Source of the DNA: QHXQ01 sp045807745
Lineage (GTDB): Bacteria > Acidobacteriota > Blastocatellia > Pyrinomonadales > Pyrinomonadaceae
Direction: 5' to 3'
Assembly (NCBI GenBank): GCA_045807745.1
Contig: JBJMGT010000030.1
Span: 1-64,000, forward strand
DNA: 64,000 nucleotides
Shown here: positions 55,901 to 62,660 of the stretch, in pieces
How the letters are laid out: every line of letters starts with the position of its first letter
Position numbering within the stretch: the stretch's first letter is position 1
Translations under genes and position numbers: made by a program
The notes under the pieces: generated by a model
Database searches by the model: none
What the model was told of the DNA's origin: nothing
Seen by the model: only the letters and a program-made list of their open reading frames with translations

Positions 55901-55939
55901 CAGACGGGCGAGCGCGGCGTCGTGACTGAAGTGCGCTGA
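52916..55939 (+). CDS. large second sheath-like protein with fibronectin III insert
   Basis: The product (1007 aa) has sheath-like ends. Near the start are VCYFVGFTASGPI and VRAFFANGGRRCWIMRV. The C-terminal part has ALYHPWLVG, PPDGAACGVLAQRA, APANEIINGVI, FEPNGDALRRSV and LDLLFLRGAFAG. Between them, a beta-rich region and a fibronectin type III-like domain (about residues 614-705: TFTLTWVSAEADAEF, DYYYRVRVIAHDGNES) form a long insertion. PVC particles also have a minor sheath paralogue at the baseplate, so this may be its counterpart. The insertion could face outside and bind a surface. The start is GTG 52916. Confidence 0.85.
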   Translation: MLARRAARRLPGFRFETQSPPLSEWLPRMDVCYFVGFTASGPIDTPVAVESVAHFNAIFGADIGIARDAVLGEQAQGHLAPTVRAFFANGGRRCWIMRVARLSSPTNPLNRARSNYFPVPGLAMATLDAQGQIGHINPAFARARSEGSWSDALETSAALLSRSVEVVSTALDQSLDKLTVDLAVDTPDDIVVGDLLRLTFQEGYVLLLYVGAVEVLSASTAGQRARVRVTGAQGTWLYTRAPRSRPRRRRVVRAQLFSFDPPPTAESGADEEQTVVDRFRIRYEAILQPVFKDAPQTGSNPPAPPAPTGALTRTGQEVTLDINVAPEDAPAPGALVAVDLPTSQLWVTVQQSSVTSHGPTAAGTGVRVVGEAVWWTGRAPATLPQTIIGAERLSFELWVRRADDYAFSVSDLAFHPAHARYWAQLPTDRAVYQQDETAQVKEPTVELWRPVAGDLRFPLAGSPAAGDAIFFPLALPALPTQFMRAVRLAGSTLERDGLAEFDADLFLDSDLSDATTEDLLARAEFLRYLSTSPRKLRGIYAALEIEEVTLIAVPDAVQRGWTKTEPKKAALPADSEPLARPAWWRFDCVKRDQPPPVKEPPAENFLNCDLRVVPPPTLSVSTELTQAGTFTLTWVSAEADAEFILEEANALDTNGRITGASVIYGGPLRRFTLYGRRDGDYYYRVRVIAHDGNESDWSNGVAVRVAAAGAWQLSPEEKYDNGALLAVQRALLRMTAARGDLLAVLSMPAHYREDKALEHAALLKRFKGDGSGDAAAASLTAGNVPLFSAAETRALSYGALYHPWLVGSDAQAPGAFRRVPPDGAACGVLAQRALTRGAWIAPANEIINGVIALTPRVRRERWLDLQNAQLNLIRQDPRGFLALNADTLSDDESVRLINVRRLLILLRRLALRHGATYVFEPNGDALRRSVQRGFEGLLDLLFLRGAFAGATAATSFQVNTSDTINTRQSVEAGRFIVELKVAPAEPLTFVTLRLVQTGERGVVTEVR

Positions 55940-55945
55940 ACACCA

Positions 55946-56437
55946 ATGCCGAGTAAAGCCGCCAACGAGACGGTCGTCTATCCCTTCAGGGCGTTCAATT
56001 TCGCCGTTGAGATCAGAGTTGACGGCGTGGCGATGCAGATTTGCGACGCGGCGTTTAGCGAGTGCGACGGTTTAGAGATGACGATGGACGTGAAGACCAT
56101 ACGCGAGGGCGGCAACAACGGTAAGCAAATCCGGCTGACGGGGCCGCTCAACTTCGGCACGGTCACGCTGAAGCGTGGGATGACTGCGACCTTCGACCTG
56201 TGGCAATGGTTCAACCTGATGTTGACCAAGCCGGACACGCGCGCCGATGCGGAAGTGATCATCTTCGCCGCTGACGGTAAGACCGAGCGCGCGCGTTTCA
56301 TTCTTTCGCGCTGCATGCCCGTCAAACTCAAAGCGCCACCCTTGAATGCGAAAGACGGCATGGTCGCGATTGAAGAGTTTCAGTTGGCTTACGAATCGCT
56401 CACATTGAAAGAGCAGAACAAGACGGCGAATTCCTGA
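55946..56437 (+). CDS. eCIS/phage-tail tube protein 2
   Basis: The product (163 aa) is a second gp19-like tube protein: FNFAVEIRVDG, AFSECDGLEM, VTLKRGMTATFDLWQWFN and IEEFQLAYESLTL. In PVC the second tube paralogue (Pvc5) forms the first ring on the baseplate hub. The start codon lies 6 bp after the second sheath gene, and the LysM protein gene follows by 15 bp. Confidence 0.92.
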   Translation: MPSKAANETVVYPFRAFNFAVEIRVDGVAMQICDAAFSECDGLEMTMDVKTIREGGNNGKQIRLTGPLNFGTVTLKRGMTATFDLWQWFNLMLTKPDTRADAEVIIFAADGKTERARFILSRCMPVKLKAPPLNAKDGMVAIEEFQLAYESLTLKEQNKTANS

Positions 56438-56452
56438 CGCGGAAAGAGAGCT

Positions 56453-57319
56453 ATGCCAGAGTCGGTCAAACTCGAAAAAGCGGAGTTGCGGCAACTCGAC
56501 GCGGAACTCAAAAACGAGATCAATCCGGACAAGACCTGCAAGGTGCAGTTCAACCCGGACACGCTGAAGGTTGCCTACGCCAATCAGATTCAGACGCCGC
56601 AGGGCGCGGGCGATCAAAAGGGCACGCCCGCGCGTCAGTTTGTCGGGGCGGGCACGACCAAGCTGACTCTGCAACTCTGGTTCGACGTGACGCAGCCTGC
56701 CTCCGACGGCAAGCCGCAAGAGACGGACGTGCGCAAGCTGACGCAGAAGGTCGCCTACTTCATCACGCCGACGCAGGAGGGCAAAAACTTCGTCCCGCCC
56801 GCCGTGCGCTTCGTCTGGGGGTCGTTTCAGTTCGACGGTTTGATGGAGTCGTTGGACGAGTCGTTGGAATTCTTTTCGAGCGACGGGCGACCTCTGCGCG
56901 CGAGCATGACGTTGAACCTGTCGCAGCAGAAGATCACCGAGTTCAAGTTTCGCGACATCCCCAGCGCCGGCCCGCAACAGACGCCGGGCACGCGTCCGCT
57001 CGCCCAAGCTGCTTCCGGCGACACGTTGCAGAACATGGCCGACGGGCAGGGCAAAGGCGGCGACTGGCAAGGCATCGCCGCCGCCAACGGCATCGAGAAC
57101 CCGCGCATGCTGCAACCCGGTCAGTTGCTCGATCTCGATGCAAGCCTATCAGTCGGCGGCTCAATCGGTGTGGGTGCAAGTGTGAGCGTAGGTGCGAGCA
57201 TCGGCGCGAGCGCGGACGTGAGTGCATCGGTCGGCTTCGGCGCGAGCGCGTCCGTGCAGACGGGCGGCATGGTGCAGACGGGTGTGTCCGTGCAGGCCGA
57301 TGCGTCGGTGACATTCTGA
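56453..57319 (+). CDS. LysM-containing tube-initiator protein (Pvc7-like)
   Basis: The product (288 aa) has an N-terminal CIS-tube-like domain (KCKVQFNPDTLKV-like start, TTKLTLQLWFDVT, FVWGSFQFDGLMESLDESLEFF). A LysM-like motif covers about residues 180-225 (ASGDTLQNMADGQ, WQGIAAANGIENPRMLQPGQLLDL). LysM proteins in eCIS join tube, hub and sheath at the baseplate. The last 60 residues are odd: tandem V-G-A-S-V-S/I-G-A-S repeats with almost only small residues, a low-complexity tail. Confidence 0.88.
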   Translation: MPESVKLEKAELRQLDAELKNEINPDKTCKVQFNPDTLKVAYANQIQTPQGAGDQKGTPARQFVGAGTTKLTLQLWFDVTQPASDGKPQETDVRKLTQKVAYFITPTQEGKNFVPPAVRFVWGSFQFDGLMESLDESLEFFSSDGRPLRASMTLNLSQQKITEFKFRDIPSAGPQQTPGTRPLAQAASGDTLQNMADGQGKGGDWQGIAAANGIENPRMLQPGQLLDLDASLSVGGSIGVGASVSVGASIGASADVSASVGFGASASVQTGGMVQTGVSVQADASVTF

Positions 57320-57358
57320 GTGTGGTTGCAGCGCAAGTTGTGAGTGGAGGTTTAAGCG

Positions 57359-57541
57359 ATGGCAGTTGTGATCGATGAGATGCAGGTTGAGCCGGCCGCG
57401 CCGAAGGCTGAAGGCAAGACGCGCGGTGGTGGTGGCGACGGCGATGGCGGCGGCGACGCGGAAAAGCCACCCGCGCCGGAAGAGATCGCGCGGGCGCTGA
57501 GCCAACAGCATGAACGCTACGAGCGTGTGCGCGCTTACTAA
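57359..57541 (+). CDS. small eCIS-associated protein
   Basis: The product (60 aa) starts MAVVIDEMQVE. A Gly/Asp-rich middle (GGGGDGDGGGD) is followed by a helix with PAPEEIARALSQQHERYERVRAY. Short proteins of this layout occur at this position of other CIS operons, comparable in place to Pvc6. The ATG follows ggaggt at 57347-57352. The next gene starts 6 bp on. Confidence 0.72.
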   Translation: MAVVIDEMQVEPAAPKAEGKTRGGGGDGDGGGDAEKPPAPEEIARALSQQHERYERVRAY

Positions 57542-57547
57542 AAGTTT

Positions 57548-58615
57548 ATGGCAGATGATACCAGCGGTCTAAAGGAATCGCGCCCCGTCATCTATGTGGG
57601 CGGCGAGGAGAAGCCCGACCTCGGCGGCGGGCTGCTCAGCCTGTCGATCTACGAACAGACGACCGGCCTCTATCGCTGCGAGGCGAAGTTCAGCAACTGG
57701 GGCTTGAAGGACGGCACGACCGACTTCCTCTATTTCGACCGGCAGACGCTCGACTTCGGCAAGCAGTTTCAGATCAAACTCGGCAAGGACGTGCTCTTCG
57801 ATGGGCGCATCATGGGGCTTGAAGCGGACTATCCGGAAGCCGGGCCGTCCACGCTCAACGTGCTTGCGGAAGATCGCTTTCAAGACCTGCGCATGACGCG
57901 CCGCACGCGCACCTTCAGCGACGTGAGCGACTCAGACGTGATGAATCAGATCGCAAACGATCACGGTCTCAGCCCAAGTGTCAGCGTGAGTGGGCCGACT
58001 TACAAGGTGCTGGCGCAGGTCAATCAAAGCGACCTCGCGTTCCTGCGCGAGCGCGCCCGCGCCATTGATGCAGAAGTTTGGATGGACGCGAAGACGCTCA
58101 ACGTCAAAGCACGTACCGCGCGGGGCGGCGATGCGTTGGAGCTAAATCATGGCAAGGAACTGCGCATGTTTCGCGTGCTCGCAGACCTCGCCATGCAGCG
58201 CACGAGCGTGGCCGTCAACGGTTGGGACGTATCGAGCAAACAGGCACTGCAATACGAGGCGACGGATTCGATCATCAGTGGCGAATTGAACGGCGACCAG
58301 AGCGGCGTAAGCATTCTGCAAGATAAATTTGGCGCGCGCAAAGAGGCGCTGGCGCACACCGTTCCGCTCAACAGTCAGGAGGCGCAGAACGAGGCCGAGA
58401 CGTTTTTCAAATTGAGCGCGCGCCGCTTCGTCGTCGGGCGCGGTGTCGCGGAGACGAAAGCCGAGTTGCGCGTCGGGCGCTACGTCAAACTAAAACAACT
58501 CGGCCCCGTCTTCAAAGGTCGTTACTACCTGACCGAAGTCAAACACCTCTTCGATCTCGCGAAGGGCATGCGAACAGAGTTCACGGCAGAACGGTTGGGC
58601 GTTAGCCAAGCATGA
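57548..58615 (+). CDS. eCIS baseplate hub (gp27/late control D-like)
   Basis: The product (355 aa) matches the phage late-control D/gp27/VgrG N-terminal fold. RPVIYVGGE at the start, the first barrel (LYRCEAKFSNWG), VLAEDRFQDLRMTRRTRTF, VLAQVNQSDLAFLRERA and the final barrel (VGRYVKLKQLGPVFKGRYYLTEVKHLFD) are family-typical. It forms the trimeric hub that bears the spike. The spike is a separate gene (59257) here, whereas Pvc8 fuses both. The stop overlaps the next gene (ATGA). Confidence 0.9.
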   Translation: MADDTSGLKESRPVIYVGGEEKPDLGGGLLSLSIYEQTTGLYRCEAKFSNWGLKDGTTDFLYFDRQTLDFGKQFQIKLGKDVLFDGRIMGLEADYPEAGPSTLNVLAEDRFQDLRMTRRTRTFSDVSDSDVMNQIANDHGLSPSVSVSGPTYKVLAQVNQSDLAFLRERARAIDAEVWMDAKTLNVKARTARGGDALELNHGKELRMFRVLADLAMQRTSVAVNGWDVSSKQALQYEATDSIISGELNGDQSGVSILQDKFGARKEALAHTVPLNSQEAQNEAETFFKLSARRFVVGRGVAETKAELRVGRYVKLKQLGPVFKGRYYLTEVKHLFDLAKGMRTEFTAERLGVSQA

Positions 58616-59235
58616 AAAATGGTGCGCCAGCCGCAATGACGGATTTGAGAGGCGTTGTTATGGCCATAGATGCAGGGCAGGTGCTAGTCGGTCTTGTTAC
58701 GGCTGCCGTGACCTTCGTCGGCACATATCTTACGACCTATGTCGTCTGGCGAAAAAATTTGTTGGTCGAATATGACAAGGATTTACGCGCTAAGCGGATC
58801 GAAGTTTACAGGGAATTATGGAAGCAACTGCAACCGCTCGCAAAGTATGCCCGGCCGGTTCGTGTGACGCCGGCAGTCCTCGTGGCGCTCTCGGTCGGGC
58901 TTCGTCGCTGGTACTTCGTAAACGGTGGTCTCTTTCTGTCCGGTAGCAGTCGCGATGCATATTTCGCATTGCAGGATGGGCTGAGGGAAAAGTTCAAGAA
59001 GTACACAAACAAAGAATTGGTCGTAGTGGAAGACTGGGTTGAAGAATACGAACTCAGCCCGTTGTCGAGTCAGCCGGCAGTTGTGGTTGTTGCTTCGCCA
59101 CCGGAGTTGATTGAGCGGTGGCAGCAAGAGCTTAAGGAAGAAGATCATATCGCGCTTAGGCATTTAGGCAGTGATCTGCGCACGCAAATGGCCAACGATG
59201 TAAAGACACGGAAACCCTCGCAAGTCCGCGACTGA
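58612..59235 (+). CDS. orphan membrane protein inserted between hub and spike genes
   Basis: The product (207 aa) has one membrane segment near residues 22-46 (VLVGLVTAAVTFVGTYLTTYVVW). A soluble helical domain follows, with KRIEVYRELWKQLQPLAKYARP, LRRWYFVNGGLFLS and AYFALQDGLREKF. Proteins of this type occur in many genomes without known role and are not normal CIS parts. The gene is A+T-richer than its neighbours. ATG 58612 overlaps the hub stop; later ATGs at 58636 and 58660 are also possible starts. It may be a cargo, an immunity protein, or an unrelated insertion. Confidence 0.78.
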   Translation: MKNGAPAAMTDLRGVVMAIDAGQVLVGLVTAAVTFVGTYLTTYVVWRKNLLVEYDKDLRAKRIEVYRELWKQLQPLAKYARPVRVTPAVLVALSVGLRRWYFVNGGLFLSGSSRDAYFALQDGLREKFKKYTNKELVVVEDWVEEYELSPLSSQPAVVVVASPPELIERWQQELKEEDHIALRHLGSDLRTQMANDVKTRKPSQVRD

Positions 59236-59256
59236 CGCGGCCAGATAGGTGACAGT

Positions 59257-59976
59257 GTGTTAGAGCACAGTCCAATCGAAATGATTCTTGATGTCCGCGT
59301 GCCGAGCGGTTTGGGCGGGCGTTGGTATGGCGTGTTTCCGGCGCTCGTCTCGGACATAAAAGACCCGGACGGGCAGGGGCGCGTGAAGGTGACGCTGCCG
59401 TGGTCGCCGGATACGGGCAGCGGGCGTTACGAGGCTTGGGCGCGGCTCGCCACGATGATGGGCGGGAACAATCGCGGCAGTTGGTTTGTGCCGGACGTGA
59501 GTGATGAAGTGCTCGTCGTGTTTGAAGCGGGCGACCCGCGTCGCCCTTATGTGATCGGCGGGTTGTGGAACGGCAGCGATGCGCCGCCTGATTCGATGGA
59601 CGGTGGTGGGCAGAACAATCGCAAGGTCTTGCGTTCGCGCAATGGCGTGAAGATCACGCTCGACGATTCGACCGGGCAGGAGAAGATGATCCTTGAGACG
59701 CCGGGCGGGCAGAAGTTGACGTTGAAGGACGGCCCCGGCACGGTCGAGATCGTGGACAGCAACGGCAACTCGATCAAGTTGGAGCCGACGGGGATCACGA
59801 TTAACGCGTCGGCCAAGGTGACGATCAACGCGGGCGCGCAGGTTGAAGTGACGGCGGGCATGGTCAACGTCAGCGCCGGCATCTCGAAGTTCAGCGGCGT
59901 CGTGCAGTGCGACACGCTGATCAGCAACAGCGTCATCAGCGCGTCGTACACGCCGGGCGCGGGCAACATTTGGTAA
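59257..59976 (+). CDS. eCIS spike (gp5/VgrG OB-fold and beta-helix)
   Basis: The product (239 aa) has a gp5-type OB-fold: GRWYGVFPALVSDIKDPDGQGRVKV, EAWARLATMMGG, SWFVPDVSDEVLVVFE, RRPYVIGGLWN. A triple-stranded beta-helix spike follows from about residue 125 (KITLDDSTG, KLTLKDGPG, SIKLEPTG, VTINAGAQVEV). It is the puncturing tip on the hub. GTG 59257 is the first start; ATG 59281 is an alternative. No PAAR gene is seen next to it. Confidence 0.92.
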   Translation: MLEHSPIEMILDVRVPSGLGGRWYGVFPALVSDIKDPDGQGRVKVTLPWSPDTGSGRYEAWARLATMMGGNNRGSWFVPDVSDEVLVVFEAGDPRRPYVIGGLWNGSDAPPDSMDGGGQNNRKVLRSRNGVKITLDDSTGQEKMILETPGGQKLTLKDGPGTVEIVDSNGNSIKLEPTGITINASAKVTINAGAQVEVTAGMVNVSAGISKFSGVVQCDTLISNSVISASYTPGAGNIW

Positions 59977-59978
59977 AG

Positions 59979-62075
59979 ATGGCAATGCAGGAACAGTTGC
60001 AATGGACGACACCAGCGCCGCTGTGGGGCGCAGCCGCCGAGGGCGCGACCTTCACGGCGCGGCGCGGCGCGCTTATGCGCCCGGCCCTCTTGCGTTTTGC
60101 TAGCGACAACTTCATGGACGATTTTCTCGCGCTGATGCAGAACGATCCGGCGCGGCTCGGCGAGTTGGTCGCCAAACCTGAGACGTGGCGCGGCCCGACA
60201 CCGCCCGGCGCGCCCGTCGTGTCAGTCCCCAAATTTTTGCAAGCTCTGACGCGCAAACGGCTCGCGGCGCAGAGGCAACAGGCAGCGGGCACAGCGCTCA
60301 GCGGCCCGCCTGGGCAGACGTTGCCGGCGCAGCAGAGTTTCGCGCCGCTCAAGATTTATCAACCGGCACATCAGCGTTACTACCTGCTTGCCGCATGTCT
60401 CGTGTGCGCGCGCGCGGGGTTGCCGGATCGCGCGGTCAATCCGGGCCGGCAGGAGCGCGTCGGCTTCGTCGTGCGCCGCCTGTTGCCCAAGGACTACAAG
60501 ACCGCCGCGCATGACGCGCGCGGTCTGCCCATACCGCTGCCCGCGCCCGACGAGACGTGGGACGAGTACGCGCTCGTCACGACCGCCGACGGACATGGTT
60601 GGCGCAACGTCAAAGCGGTCACGGGGCAGAGCGCGGTCTCACTGCTTGAGGGTGAAGAACTGTTGCCGCTCTTCCCGGTCAACTATACACAGGACGACGG
60701 GCACAAGCGGCGTGTCCATGCCGGACTCGTCCCCGTCGGCAAGCGCGAGGCTTACATGGGCGCAGGGCTGTTGCCGCCGCCGAAGAAGACAGGCGCGGGG
60801 GCGAGTGGCGCGACAGGTGGTGCGGAGAGTGTTGATGAGCCGCCGGTTGACCCGCGCATGATGCCGCTGTGGTTGCAGGTGACGGAGCCTTGGAAGCGTG
60901 TCATCGAGCGCGCCGATGCGCAGCGCACGACGCAGAGCACGACGGAGCCGAATCTGACGGAAGACCCAATGCCGGCAGGTGATCTGGCCAAGTGGTTGAA
61001 GCAGACGCGCGAACAGTTTCAGACCAGCTCTTGGTACATTCTGCTCGACTTCGCGCAGTATCTGAAAGAACAATTGCCGGATTTATGGCAGGCGATCAGC
61101 AGCGCGAATCCGGCCAGCGCGGCCAACAGTTTGCCGCCCGCGCGTAAGGCTGTCTTCAACGCGCTGAACACGACCTTGCTGCCGCCCGCGCTCAGCAGCG
61201 AACTCTCCCAGCCTTCGCGTTATCAGGGCAAGGTGCAATCTTCACTCGTGGCCGCGCTCAAAGCGGTCACGACGCCGAGCTTGGCCGGGCAACTCGAACA
61301 GGTCGCTGGCTCGTATGATCGCGAGAACCCCGATCCGCTGTGGCCTACATTCCTCTTTCCCTTTGGCGATCAGACGCTCGCAGCGACGGCCAATCCGCTG
61401 CCCAACATCACGCTTAACCCAATCGCGGGCGAGAAGCCAATTGATACGGCCATTCGCAAAATTGATGCGCTCGCCAAGTTGATCGAGCAGGCTTTGCCGA
61501 AACAGGAGCAGATGCTGCCTGCGTCCGCACTGCCGCTCGTCGCGCAGAAGCCGCTCGACATGCGTGAAGGTTGGTTCGTGTTGCGCTGCGTCTATGACCG
61601 GCCCGAATGCGGCCCCCTAGATCCGCCGCTCGTGAGCGCGCCGACCGCGCCGTTTCAAATGGCCGGCTTCTTCGACCCGGACGCGCCCGCGCGCCCCATC
61701 CGCATCGCGCTGCCGATTGATATTTCGCCCGCGGGCTTGCGCAAGTTCGACAAGAACGCGGCCTTCATGATGTCCGACATGCTCTGCGGGCAGGTGCAGC
61801 GGATGAAGGGCATCACGCTCGGTGACCTAGTGCTGTCGGTGCTGCCCTGGCCGCTACACAAAGACATCAGCGTGCCGGACGGCGGGCCTTGCACGGGCGA
61901 CGGTTTGCAGGTCGGCATGATCTGTTCGCTCTCCATTCCGATCATCACGATCTGCGCGCTGCTCTTGCTGTTCGTCATCGTCTTTCTCTTGAACATCATC
62001 TTTAGTTGGCTGCCTTACTTCTTCATCTGTTTCCCGCTGCCGGGCTTGAGCGCCGGTAAGAAGGTGAATCTATGA
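59979..62075 (+). CDS. large eCIS-associated protein with C-terminal membrane segment
   Basis: The product (698 aa) is unrecognised as a family. The first 250 residues contain LRFASDNFMDDFLALM, LKIYQPAHQRYYLLAACLVCARAGLPD and VGFVVRRLLP. A linker near 270-290 is Gly/Ala-rich. The C-terminal part (FVLRCVYDRPECGPL, FQMAGFFDPDAPARPIRIALP) ends in a strong hydrophobic segment (SLSIPIITICALLLLFVIVFLLNIIF, about 648-675) and a second short one. A membrane segment is unusual for a soluble particle. It might anchor the baseplate to the cell membrane, as in anchored systems, or be an effector or adapter. It is coupled to the gp25 gene by ATGA. Confidence 0.75.
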   Translation: MAMQEQLQWTTPAPLWGAAAEGATFTARRGALMRPALLRFASDNFMDDFLALMQNDPARLGELVAKPETWRGPTPPGAPVVSVPKFLQALTRKRLAAQRQQAAGTALSGPPGQTLPAQQSFAPLKIYQPAHQRYYLLAACLVCARAGLPDRAVNPGRQERVGFVVRRLLPKDYKTAAHDARGLPIPLPAPDETWDEYALVTTADGHGWRNVKAVTGQSAVSLLEGEELLPLFPVNYTQDDGHKRRVHAGLVPVGKREAYMGAGLLPPPKKTGAGASGATGGAESVDEPPVDPRMMPLWLQVTEPWKRVIERADAQRTTQSTTEPNLTEDPMPAGDLAKWLKQTREQFQTSSWYILLDFAQYLKEQLPDLWQAISSANPASAANSLPPARKAVFNALNTTLLPPALSSELSQPSRYQGKVQSSLVAALKAVTTPSLAGQLEQVAGSYDRENPDPLWPTFLFPFGDQTLAATANPLPNITLNPIAGEKPIDTAIRKIDALAKLIEQALPKQEQMLPASALPLVAQKPLDMREGWFVLRCVYDRPECGPLDPPLVSAPTAPFQMAGFFDPDAPARPIRIALPIDISPAGLRKFDKNAAFMMSDMLCGQVQRMKGITLGDLVLSVLPWPLHKDISVPDGGPCTGDGLQVGMICSLSIPIITICALLLLFVIVFLLNIIFSWLPYFFICFPLPGLSAGKKVNL

Positions 62076-62467
62076 GCGACATGGGGCGCATACTGGGGCG
62101 GGGCATCAGCTTTCCGCCGCGCGTCGGGCCGGACGGGCGCGTCGCGTGGTCGGAGGGCGACGTGAACGTGCGCGAGGCGATCCGGATCATTCTGTTGACC
62201 GAGCAGCGCGAGCGGCTGCGCCTGCCCGCGTTCGGCGGCAGTCTCGCGCGGTTTCTGTTCGAGCCGAACACGGTCACAACCCGGCAGTTGTTGCGCGACC
62301 GCATCACGAAGGAGTTGGCGCAGTGGGAGCCGCGCATCACGGTCGAAGGGGTGACGGTCGAGCCGGACGAGAGCGACCCGCAGGCGGCCGTCGCCACGAT
62401 CAGTTATCGGTTGGTCGCGACACGTGCACGCGAGAGTGTGAGCTTGAATGTGACGTTGACGGGTTGA
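62072..62467 (+). CDS. eCIS baseplate wedge protein (gp25-like)
   Basis: The product (131 aa) is a GPW/gp25 protein: GRGISFPPRVGPDGRVAWSEG, VREAIRIILLTEQRERLRLPAFGG, and LEQWEPRI-like LAQWEPRITVEGVTVEPDES. It sits at the sheath-baseplate contact and helps start sheath assembly. The start overlaps the preceding gene. The stop is followed by a repeat palindrome. Confidence 0.93.
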   Translation: MSDMGRILGRGISFPPRVGPDGRVAWSEGDVNVREAIRIILLTEQRERLRLPAFGGSLARFLFEPNTVTTRQLLRDRITKELAQWEPRITVEGVTVEPDESDPQAAVATISYRLVATRARESVSLNVTLTG

Positions 62468-62502
62468 AGGGTGTGAATGAGGGTTGAGTGTATGGCGACA
62501 AT

Positions 62503-62600
62503 AACTCACCGCCGCAGACGCAAAGGACGCAGAGATGGCGCAGAGAGTTGATTGTCTATCTCTGCGCCCCCTCTGCGCTCTCTGCGTCTCTGCGGTGAAT
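62503..62600. repeat. tandem-unit palindrome, unit near GACGCAGAGA
   Basis: The left part (tcaccgccgcagacgcaaa to gcgcagagag) and the right part (tctctgcgccccctctgcgc to gtctctgcggtga) are imperfect complements of about 40 nt. Units are 9 or 10 nt rather than 7. It lies between two baseplate genes in the operon. Confidence 0.78.
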
Positions 62601-62660
62601 CACAACGCGCCCAAAATTCAACCTGAGCTTTGATCAGACGGATGCACACGGAGTTGTTCG

